In this document: positions 1 to 4,839 of the stretch, piece after piece
Layout: every line of letters starts with the position of its first letter
Position numbering within the stretch: position 1 is the stretch's first letter
Origin: Brevundimonas sp.
GTDB lineage: Bacteria; Pseudomonadota; Alphaproteobacteria; Caulobacterales; Caulobacteraceae
NCBI GenBank assembly: GCA_024711185.1
Contig: JANJTI010000365.1
Coordinates: 1-7,405 of the forward strand
Length of the DNA: 7,405 nt
Reading direction: 5' to 3'
Notes under the pieces: model-generated
What the model was told of the DNA's origin: nothing
Databases searched by the model: none
The model's input: the letters and a program-made list of their open reading frames with translations, nothing else
Program-made: the position numbers and the translations under genes

Positions 1-689
1 AAGTGGCCCTGTTCGACCTCAACGAGGAGGCCGGCGAACGCATCGCGGCCGAAATCGGCGGCGTCTTCTGCAAGGTCGACGTCACCGACGACGCCTCGGT
101 GGCCGCCGGCTTCGACAAGGCCCGCGCCGCCCACGGCCAGGAACGCCTGACCGTCAACTGCGCCGGTATCGCCACCGGCCAGAAGACCGTCTCGCGCAAG
201 AAGGACACCGGCGAGATTCGCGCCCATGACATGGCCCAGTTCGAGCGCACCGTGCGGGTCAACCTGTTCGGCACCTTCCGCGTGCTGTCGCAGTCGGCCG
301 CCGGCATGGTGACTCTGGACCGGATGGAGGACGGCGAGCGGGGCCTGATCGTCAATACCGCGAGCGTGGCGGCCCAGGATGGCCAGATCGGGCAGGCCGC
401 CTACTCGGCCTCCAAGGGCGGCGTCTACGCCATGACCCTGCCTGTCGCCCGCGATCTCGCCCAGGAAGGCGTGCGCTGCAACACCATCCTGCCCGGCATC
501 ATGTGGACGCCGATGATGGCGGGCATGGACCAGAAGATCCAGGACGCCCTGGCCGCCATGATTCCCTTCCCCAGCCGGCTCGGCACGCCGGCGGACTACG
601 CTTCGCTGGTGCTCGAGCTGGCCCGCAACGTCTACATCAACGGCGAATGCATCCGGCTCGATGGCGCAATTCGCCTCGCGCCTCGCTGA
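1..689 (+). CDS. Type II 3-hydroxyacyl-CoA dehydrogenase-like short-chain dehydrogenase (5' end outside window)
   Basis: An NAD(P)-dependent SDR resembling the HSD17B10 / 2-methyl-3-hydroxybutyryl-CoA dehydrogenase group, which oxidises 3-hydroxyacyl-CoA to 3-ketoacyl-CoA in fatty-acid or isoleucine breakdown in the cytoplasm. The reading frame is open to base 1, and the first visible residues (VALFDLNEE, from base 3) match the second Rossmann strand. The TGxxxGxG start is therefore missing and the GTG at 3-5 is not the true start. In visible numbering: VNCAG 51-55, active-site Asn87 in RVNLFG, catalytic Ser121, Tyr134 and Lys138 (YSASK), then LPGIMWTPMM 163-172. The ending INGECIRLDGAIRLAPR is typical of HSD10-like enzymes and separates it from FabG. 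The family call is firm; the exact substrate is inferred. It may be the last gene of an operon that begins upstream, and its stop lies inside a hairpin. Confidence 0.88.
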   Translation, partial: VALFDLNEEAGERIAAEIGGVFCKVDVTDDASVAAGFDKARAAHGQERLTVNCAGIATGQKTVSRKKDTGEIRAHDMAQFERTVRVNLFGTFRVLSQSAAGMVTLDRMEDGERGLIVNTASVAAQDGQIGQAAYSASKGGVYAMTLPVARDLAQEGVRCNTILPGIMWTPMMAGMDQKIQDALAAMIPFPSRLGTPADYASLVLELARNVYINGECIRLDGAIRLAPR

Positions 690-698
690 GGCGCGAGG
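674..698 (+). terminator. Hairpin spanning the SDR stop codon, possible terminator without a U-tract
   Basis: Bases 674-683 (CCTCGCGCCT) are perfectly complementary to 689-698 (AGGCGCGAGG), with a 5-base loop CGCTG. The stop TGA (687-689) lies in the loop and first stem base. No T-run follows (GGGGCGCTG), so classical intrinsic termination is doubtful. It may instead protect the mRNA 3' end or act with Rho. The inverted repeat is certain; the function is inferred. Confidence 0.4.
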
Positions 699-700
699 GG

Positions 701-752
701 GCGCTGTCGCTCGGCTCGCGGAGCCTCGCTGCCTGAGCGCAGAATTGTGCGC
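701..752. repeat. Cluster of short inverted repeats between the SDR gene and tRNA-Gly
   Basis: The cluster holds GGCTC (713-717) with GAGCC (721-725), separated by 3 bases. It also holds GCGCA (737-741) with TGCGC (748-752) around GAATTG, and an outer pair GCGCT (701-705) with AGCGC (736-740). They lie just upstream of the candidate tRNA promoter. They could form a branched 3'-end structure for the SDR mRNA, or the 737-752 palindrome could be a protein site. No gene is visible in 690-808. Confidence 0.35.
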
Positions 753-760
753 CTGGGGGC

Positions 761-790
761 TTGCGAGGGCCCGCCGCCGTCCGGTATAGG
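761..790 (+). promoter_or_regulatory. Candidate promoter of tRNA-Gly
   Basis: A -35-like TTGCGA (761-766) and a -10-like TATAGG (785-790) are separated by 18 bases. Transcription would start about 797, some 12 bases before the mature tRNA. The bases after the -10 (CCCGCCC) form a GC-rich discriminator, as is usual for stringently controlled stable-RNA promoters. Position and spacing fit well; the assignment is inferred. Confidence 0.55.
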
Positions 791-808
791 CCCGCCCTCG
801 ACTGAAGC

Positions 809-883
809 GCGGGCGTAGCTCAGGGGTAGAGCATCACCTTGCCAAGGTGAGGGTCGGGCGTTCGAATCGCCTCGCCCGCTCCA
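809..883 (+). tRNA. tRNA-Gly(GCC), CCA encoded
   Basis: A full cloverleaf can be drawn. The acceptor stem GCGGGCG (809-815) pairs with CGCCCGC (873-879). The D stem is GCTC/GAGC (818-821/829-832) with loop AGGGGTA. The anticodon stem TCACC/GGTGA (834-838/846-850) carries loop TTGCCAA, giving anticodon GCC at 841-843. The T stem is GGGCG/CGCCT (856-860/868-872, one G-U pair) with loop TTCGAAT. The discriminator is T880 (U73, usual for bacterial tRNA-Gly) and CCA is at 881-883. It reads GGC and GGU glycine codons, GGC being heavily used in this GC-rich DNA. It appears to be a single-gene transcript with its own promoter and terminator. No second copy of its 3' end was seen that would mark an integrated element. 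Confidence 0.97.
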
Positions 884-896
884 GTCGGAACCGCAA

Positions 897-930
897 AGAG
901 CCCGGTCTTCGGACCGGGCTTTCCTGTTTT
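897..930 (+). terminator. Intrinsic terminator of tRNA-Gly with UUCG tetraloop
   Basis: AGCCCGGTC (899-907) pairs perfectly with GACCGGGCT (912-920) around a TTCG tetraloop (908-911). An interrupted T-rich tail TTCCTGTTTT (921-930) follows. It begins 15 bases after the CCA end of the tRNA. The stem is strong and the U-tract imperfect but convincing. Confidence 0.88.
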
Positions 931-1021
931 CGGCGCCAGCGCCGCCCGAGGCCTCGCCCGGCGACGCCGACTCTCGCCCCGGCGACCGCCCAAGCTTGGC
1001 CGTTGCCGCCTCGCCACACCC

Positions 1022-1121
1022 GAGGGCGGTGATACAACCCTCCATACAATCTGTGGGTTGACGACCCGGCCCTGAGTGGGCAGGTAGAGCCTGCCCTGAT
1101 CGAGGGCTATTGGAGACCTGC
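1022..1121 (+). promoter_or_regulatory. Structured leader upstream of the 73-residue membrane protein, with alternative pairings
   Basis: The 192 bases 931-1122 hold no convincing gene. The half nearest the start codon is dense in inverted repeats: GAGGG/CCCTC (1022-1026/1038-1042), GGGTT/GACCC (1055-1059/1063-1067, one G-U), GGGCAGG/CCTGCCC (1078-1084/1090-1096) and CCCT/AGGG (1094-1097/1103-1106). GCAGGT (1080-1085) is also complementary to ACCTGC (1116-1121), which lies between the Shine-Dalgarno GGAG (1112-1115) and ATG 1123. The 7-base hairpin and this pairing exclude each other. A promoter is not clear: TTGACG (1058-1063) lacks a well-spaced -10, and TACAAT (1045-1050) lacks a -35. The repeats are seen directly; a regulatory role is inferred. 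Confidence 0.35.
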
Positions 1122-1122
1122 A

Positions 1123-1344
1123 ATGAAGAAGACCATTGTGGCCGCCGCGATCGGGCTTTCGCTCCTCGGCGGTCAGGCCATCGCGCAAGGCGCGGCCACC
1201 GCTCGCGTCGCCGACCGCGTCGGCGCTCCGGCCGGTGAAACCAGCGAACTGATGGGCGCCCCCGCGGGCCTCATCTTCATCGCGGCCGCCATCGGCGGTT
1301 TCATGCTCATCAAGGAAATCGCCGACGACAGCGACAGCGATTGA
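1123..1344 (+). CDS. Small signal-peptide / single-membrane-segment protein with acidic tail, function unknown
   Basis: A 73-residue protein I cannot assign to a named family. Residues 1-22 look like a Sec signal peptide: MKKT, a hydrophobic run IVAAAIGLSLLGG, then QAIA|Q as the likely signal peptidase I site. The mature part has a polar stretch with GAPAG twice (34-38, 45-49), a hydrophobic segment at about 49-63 (GLIFIAAAIGGFMLI), then KEIADDSDSD. If the signal is cleaved, it would be a single-span inner-membrane protein of about 50 residues with its acidic end in the cytoplasm. From memory, similar short proteins with Asp/Ser tails occur in sphingomonads and caulobacters without known function. 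The start is set by GGAG at 1112-1115, 7 bases before ATG. Gene reality is supported by the RBS, the coherent signal/membrane layout and the strong terminator 18 bases after the stop. It has its own transcription unit, convergent with the minus-strand SDR gene. Confidence 0.82.
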   Translation: MKKTIVAAAIGLSLLGGQAIAQGAATARVADRVGAPAGETSELMGAPAGLIFIAAAIGGFMLIKEIADDSDSD

Positions 1345-1361
1345 TCGGCTGAATTCTGTTG

Positions 1362-1399
1362 AAGGGCCCGGTCGTCCAGCGGACGACCGGGCCTTTTTT
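1362..1399 (+). terminator. Strong intrinsic terminator of the small membrane protein gene
   Basis: GGCCCGGTCGTCC (1365-1377) pairs perfectly over 13 bases with GGACGACCGGGCC (1381-1393) across the 3-base loop AGC. A run of six T (1394-1399) follows, and AAG at 1362-1364 can extend the stem into the T-run. On the minus strand the same stem is followed only by CTTCAAC, so it may help end the convergent SDR transcript, but less well. Confidence 0.95.
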
Positions 1400-1417
1400 C
1401 ATGCGCGAGGGGCAGCG

Positions 1418-2224
1418 TCAGATCCGCTTGAGCCGTTGCGCGTGACCGCCGACCATGGCCAGGCCGAGCGCATCCGGCAGGTGCTTGCCCAGACCGGCCA
1501 GCACATTGTTCATCAGCCCCGGGACGACCTTCGGTCGATTGGCCTCGCAGGCGCGATAGCCGACCTCCGCCACCTGGCTCGCGGTCTGCCACATCCAGGC
1601 GGGATAGGCGGACGAGACCTCGGCCCGGGTCCCGTTGACGTCGTGAAACTCGGTCAGGGTATAGCCCGGGCACAGGGCGGTGACGTGAACGCCGGTCCCC
1701 CGCAGCTCCAGATGAAGACCTTGGGAAGCCTTGATCAGGAAGCTCTTGATCGGCCCGTACAGGGTGTCGCCGCCCGTGGCCGGCATCTCGCCCGCCAGCG
1801 AGGCGACGTTGAGGATGCGGCCGAAGCCGCGCTCGACCATGCCCGGCGCGGCCATTCGGGCCAGTTCGACCGGCGCGGCCAGCATGACCCGCAGCATGGC
1901 GGCGTGATCGGCCGGATCGGTCTGCAGGAACCCCGAGGTCCGGCTGAAGCCCGCGTTGTTGACGAGGCCGTCGACCCGCAGCCCGCGCGCCGCGACATCC
2001 TCGAACAGCCGCCCGGGCGCGGCGGGCTCGGTCAGATCGGCAAGCAGCACCGTGGCGCGGGCGCCCGCCGCGGCGAGTTCCGTGGCCAGCGTCTCCAGGG
2101 GAGCGCGGCGCCGGGCGGTGAGGACCACGTCCCAGCCTTTCGCCGCATAGGTTCGGGCCAGCGCCGCCCCGATGCCGGCGGAGGCGCCGGTGACCAGAAC
2201 GGTGCGCCGGTCTCCCCCCTTCAC
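1418..2224 (-). CDS. Classical SDR oxidoreductase (COG0300/DltE-like), second gene of the rrf2 unit
   Basis: A 268-residue cytoplasmic NAD(P)-dependent short-chain dehydrogenase. It has the cofactor motif TGASAGIG at 12-19, Arg38-Arg40 after the second strand (TARRR, suggesting NADP preference), NNAG at 89-92, catalytic Ser142, Tyr156 and Lys160 (YGPIK), and CPGYTLTEF at 185-193 in the substrate-loop region. Length is normal for the group. The substrate cannot be read from the sequence. The GTG start at 2224 is preferred because it puts the Rossmann motif at the usual distance and no other ATG, GTG or TTG start is near. No good Shine-Dalgarno precedes it; it starts 10 bases after the rrf2 stop, so reinitiation from the upstream gene is likely. 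The pairing suggests its expression follows the Rrf2 regulator's signal. It ends 18 bases beyond the T-run of the convergent terminator. Confidence 0.9.
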   Translation of the reverse strand: MKGGDRRTVLVTGASAGIGAALARTYAAKGWDVVLTARRRAPLETLATELAAAGARATVLLADLTEPAAPGRLFEDVAARGLRVDGLVNNAGFSRTSGFLQTDPADHAAMLRVMLAAPVELARMAAPGMVERGFGRILNVASLAGEMPATGGDTLYGPIKSFLIKASQGLHLELRGTGVHVTALCPGYTLTEFHDVNGTRAEVSSAYPAWMWQTASQVAEVGYRACEANRPKVVPGLMNNVLAGLGKHLPDALGLAMVGGHAQRLKRI

Positions 2225-2234
2225 CCGCGAACGC

Positions 2235-2705
2235 TCAGGCGGCGACAGGGCAGGACGAGTGGGGCGCGAAGCCGGCCAGCGACGGCGGGTTCTCGGCCAG
2301 CAGGTCGGCGATCGTGATCTTCGCGAGCGCCGCCGACGCCGCCTGGTCGGCCGCGGTCAGGGCCTTGGCCACCTGGCGCGGGATGTGCTCGCTGACCGGG
2401 CAGCCCTTCGCTCCGGCCGGCGGCGATCCCAGATGGGCGCAGCCGTTCACCGCCTTCAGCACCTGATCGAGGGTGATCTGCTCGGGGCGCCGCAGCAGCC
2501 AGGCCCCGCCCGCCGCGCCGGGGCGGGTGGCGATCAGCCCGGCCCGCGCCAGCATGGCGGTCACGCGCCGCACGACCACCGGATTGGTCGGCACCGAGGC
2601 CGCCAGCACCGCGCTCGCGGCGGCGTCGGCCGGCGAATAGGCGCCCTTGTGGGCCAGATAGGCCAGGGCGTGGGCGGCGACGGGGAAGCGTTGGCTGTCG
2701 GACAT
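2235..2705 (-). CDS. Rrf2-family transcriptional repressor (YwnA-like)
   Basis: A 156-residue winged-helix regulator. The DNA-binding part fits Rrf2 proteins: first helix at about 8-20, recognition region SVPTNPVVVRRVTAMLARAGLI (37-58), wing RPGAAGGAWLLRRPEQITL (61-79), then a long helix at about 106-137 that would form the dimer. Length is usual (about 140-165). Cysteines are at 89, 102 and 152, with His107 five residues after Cys102. The three closely spaced Cys of IscR/NsrR are not all present, so an Fe-S cluster is uncertain and thiol sensing is the alternative. ATG 2705 is chosen because it gives the family's N-terminus; the frame continues open to 3041 but that extension overlaps kup and is low-complexity. 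It leads a two-gene unit with the SDR and likely controls its own promoter through the palindrome at 2738-2752. Confidence 0.88.
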   Translation of the reverse strand: MSDSQRFPVAAHALAYLAHKGAYSPADAAASAVLAASVPTNPVVVRRVTAMLARAGLIATRPGAAGGAWLLRRPEQITLDQVLKAVNGCAHLGSPPAGAKGCPVSEHIPRQVAKALTAADQAASAALAKITIADLLAENPPSLAGFAPHSSCPVAA

Positions 2706-2719
2706 GGCGGTTCCGTTCG

Positions 2720-2748
2720 AAGATAAGCACGGTCGGCCGGTTTCACAA
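2720..2748 (-). promoter_or_regulatory. Candidate promoter of the rrf2-SDR unit
   Basis: On the minus strand a -35-like TTGTGA (2748-2743) and a -10-like TATCTT (2725-2720) are separated by 17 bases. Transcription would begin near 2713, leaving a leader of about 8 bases before ATG 2705. Such short leaders are common in Caulobacter relatives. The -10 matches only four of six consensus positions. Confidence 0.42.
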
Positions 2749-2752
2749 ACCG
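2738..2752. promoter_or_regulatory. Palindrome CGGTTT-N3-AAACCG, candidate Rrf2 operator
   Basis: CGGTTT (2738-2743) and AAACCG (2747-2752) form a perfect 6-base inverted repeat with spacer CAC. It overlaps the candidate -35 of the rrf2 unit, 33 bases upstream of the rrf2 start codon, where a dimeric autorepressor would bind. It is also 110 bases upstream of the divergent kup start. Confidence 0.45.
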
Positions 2753-2778
2753 CCACAGCCTTCGCACATGCAGCGCGA

Positions 2779-2807
2779 TTGAACCGGAGGGGGAAAGGGC
2801 CTAAAGG
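2779..2807 (+). promoter_or_regulatory. Weak candidate promoter of kup
   Basis: TTGAAC (2779-2784) and TAAAGG (2802-2807) are separated by 17 bases, placing a start near 2814 and a leader of about 50 bases. The -35 agrees well with the consensus, the -10 poorly. It is the best-spaced pair seen in the divergent 2706-2862 region, which otherwise holds only the rrf2 control sites and the kup Shine-Dalgarno. Confidence 0.3.
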
Positions 2808-2851
2808 CTCGCCGCCTGTTTGATGGGGACCGCGGCTGGTGCGGAGACCCC

Positions 2852-2856
2852 GGAGG
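2852..2856 (+). promoter_or_regulatory. Shine-Dalgarno that fixes the kup start
   Basis: GGAGG lies 6 bases before ATG 2863. It favours this start over the in-frame GTG at 2839, which would place the site inside the coding region and add eight atypical residues (MRRPRRKF). Confidence 0.8.
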
Positions 2857-2862
2857 AAGTTC

Positions 2863-4839
2863 ATGGCCGGGACCCATCCCGAAACGGCGGACGCCGCGTC
2901 CGCCGCCGCCAGCAGCAGCCCCGACACCGCCGATCCCGCCCGCTCCGGGCCGCCGCACGCCGGCGGCCACGGCCCCGGCGGCGCCGGCAAGGTGGGCCTG
3001 ATCGTGGGCGCCATCGGCGTGGTCTTCGGCGACATCGGCACGAGTCCGCTCTACGCCATGCGCGAGGCGCTGGCCCATTCCCGCAGCGGCGGGCAGGCGG
3101 AGCTGGCCGTGCTGGGCGTGGTCTCGCTGGTGTTCTGGGCGCTGATCCTGGTGGTGACGCTCAAGTACGTCGTCTTCCTCATGCGGGCGGACAACAAGGG
3201 CGAGGGCGGCACCCTGGCGCTGATGGCGCTCGCCCAGCACGCCATGGGCCGACGGTCCGCCCTGGTCTTTCTGCTTGGCGTGTGCGGCGCGGCCCTGTTC
3301 TACGGCGACGGCGTCATCACCCCGGCCGTTTCCGTCGTTTCCGCCGTCGAAGGCCTGCGCGACGCCCCCGGGGTGGGCCATGCGCTCAGTCCCTTCGTGC
3401 TCCCTATCGCCGTCGGGATTCTCGTGGCCCTGTTCATGATCCAGTCGCGCGGCACCGCCAGCGTGGCGCGCTACTTCGGTCCCCTGACCGCCGTCTGGTT
3501 CCTGATCCTCGCTCTCCTGGGGGTCTGGCACATCTTCGACGATCCCTCGATCCTGCGCGCCCTGTCGCCCCACTACGGCGTGCTGTTCCTGCTCGACAAC
3601 GGCTTCCTCGGCTTCGTCATCCTGGGCAGCGTCTTCCTCGCGGTCACGGGCGCCGAGGCGCTCTATGCGGACATGGGCCATTTCGGAAAGGCGCCCATCC
3701 GCGCCGGCTGGCTGGCCTTCGTCCTGCCCTGCCTGACCCTGAACTATCTCGGACAGGGAGCCTTCGTGCTGGCCGAGCGGGGGGCGGCGGAGAACCCGTT
3801 CTGGATGATGGTTCCGGAGTTCGCCTACTGGCCAGTCCTGCTGATGGCGACGATCGCCACCGTCATCGCCTCCCAGGCCGTCATCACCGGCGCCTTCTCC
3901 GTGACGCAGCAGGCGGTCCAGCTCGGCCTGCTCCCCCGGATCCAGATCCTCAACACGTCCGAGAGCCAGGCGGGCCAGATCTATGTGCCGTCGGTGAACC
4001 TGATGCTGATGGTCGGGGTGCTGGCGCTGGTCGTGACCTTCCAGACCTCGTCCGCCCTGGCGGCGGCCTACGGCATCGCCGTCACCGGCTCGATGTTCGT
4101 CGACAGCCTTCTGGCTTGGTTCATCGTCCGCAAGCTCTGGAAATGGAGCGTCCCGATCTCGCTGGCGGTGATCAGCCCGCTGCTGGCGCTCGATCTCGTC
4201 TTCCTGACCTCGAACCTGCTGAAGATCCCGCAGGGGGCGTGGTTCCCGCTCGTGCTCGGCGCCGCCCTGCTGATGATCATGTGGACCTGGGTGCGCGGCA
4301 CGCGGATCCTCACCGACAAGACGCGCAAGGACAGCCTGCCGCTGACCGATCTGGTCGAGATGCTGCGCGCGCGGCCGCCGCACCGCGCGCCGGGGACGGC
4401 CATCTTCCTGACCTCGGATCCCGACATCGCGCCAGTGGCGCTGATGCACAACCTCAAGCACAACAAGGTGCTGCACGAGAAGAACGTGATCCTGACGGTT
4501 CGCACCACCGACCGGCCGCGCGTCGATCCCGCCAAACGGGTCACGATCGAGCCGATCTCGGAGGACTTCAAGAAGCTGACCCTGTCGTACGGCTTCATGG
4601 AGCAACCGAACGTGCCCAAGGCGCTGGGGCTGTGCCGCAAGCAGGGGCTGAAGTTCGACATCATGTCGACCAGCTTCTTCCTCGGGCGACGCTCGGTGGT
4701 GCCCTCGGCCGCCGCCGGCATGCCGCTGTGGCAGGACCGGATCTTCATCTTCCTGATGCGCAACGCCGCCAACCCGACCGACTTCTTCCGCATCCCGCCC
4801 GGCCGTGTCGTGGAGCTCGGCACCCAGGTGTCGGTCTGA
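2863..4839 (+). CDS. kup: Low-affinity potassium uptake protein Kup (KUP/HAK/KT family)
   Basis: A 658-residue inner-membrane K+ transporter, probably a K+/H+ symporter as in the characterised family members. Residues 1-43 are a low-complexity Ala/Ser/Pro/Gly extension that replaces the short cytoplasmic start of E. coli Kup. The family signature GDIGTSPLYA is at 56-65, followed by a series of hydrophobic segments up to about residue 475, consistent with twelve spans. Other conserved blocks are NKGEGG (111-116), FYGDGVITPA (146-155), QSRGTASVARYFGP (194-207) and TGAEALYADMGHFG (262-275). The cytoplasmic C-terminal domain runs from about 480 to 658 and ends with the characteristic RNAANPTDFFRIPPGRVVELGTQV. 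Family length is about 620-690, so it appears complete. Its stop overlaps the start of rsmB by one base, indicating one transcript with coupled translation. It is divergent from the rrf2 unit. Confidence 0.97.
   Translation: MAGTHPETADAASAAASSSPDTADPARSGPPHAGGHGPGGAGKVGLIVGAIGVVFGDIGTSPLYAMREALAHSRSGGQAELAVLGVVSLVFWALILVVTLKYVVFLMRADNKGEGGTLALMALAQHAMGRRSALVFLLGVCGAALFYGDGVITPAVSVVSAVEGLRDAPGVGHALSPFVLPIAVGILVALFMIQSRGTASVARYFGPLTAVWFLILALLGVWHIFDDPSILRALSPHYGVLFLLDNGFLGFVILGSVFLAVTGAEALYADMGHFGKAPIRAGWLAFVLPCLTLNYLGQGAFVLAERGAAENPFWMMVPEFAYWPVLLMATIATVIASQAVITGAFSVTQQAVQLGLLPRIQILNTSESQAGQIYVPSVNLMLMVGVLALVVTFQTSSALAAAYGIAVTGSMFVDSLLAWFIVRKLWKWSVPISLAVISPLLALDLVFLTSNLLKIPQGAWFPLVLGAALLMIMWTWVRGTRILTDKTRKDSLPLTDLVEMLRARPPHRAPGTAIFLTSDPDIAPVALMHNLKHNKVLHEKNVILTVRTTDRPRVDPAKRVTIEPISEDFKKLTLSYGFMEQPNVPKALGLCRKQGLKFDIMSTSFFLGRRSVVPSAAAGMPLWQDRIFIFLMRNAANPTDFFRIPPGRVVELGTQVSV

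Noticed and set aside
809..883. tRNA-Gly as an integration site of a mobile element
   Set aside because: No integrase gene, no repeat of the tRNA 3' end and no change in composition were seen in the window.
1058..1090. Promoter TTGACG plus -10 for the small membrane protein
   Set aside because: The -35 match is good, but no -10-like hexamer lies 15-19 bases downstream; the nearest, GGTAGA or TAGAGC, are poor or too far. A start here would also cut the leader hairpin.
632..1188. Minus-strand frames across the tRNA-Gly gene (163, 122 and 71 residues)
   Set aside because: They run through a complete tRNA and a terminator, and have no recognisable protein features.
1436..2317. 293-residue plus-strand frame antisense to the SDR gene
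   Set aside because: The minus strand carries all SDR motifs in order; the plus frame is a compositional shadow.
2706..3041. N-terminal extension of the Rrf2 gene up to 3041
   Set aside because: The extension overlaps the kup 5' end and lacks family similarity; Rrf2 proteins start as the ATG at 2705 does.
2743..4605. 620-residue minus-strand frame antisense to kup
   Set aside because: Asp/Gln/His/Gly-rich shadow translation with no motif or credible start, and it covers the conserved core of kup.
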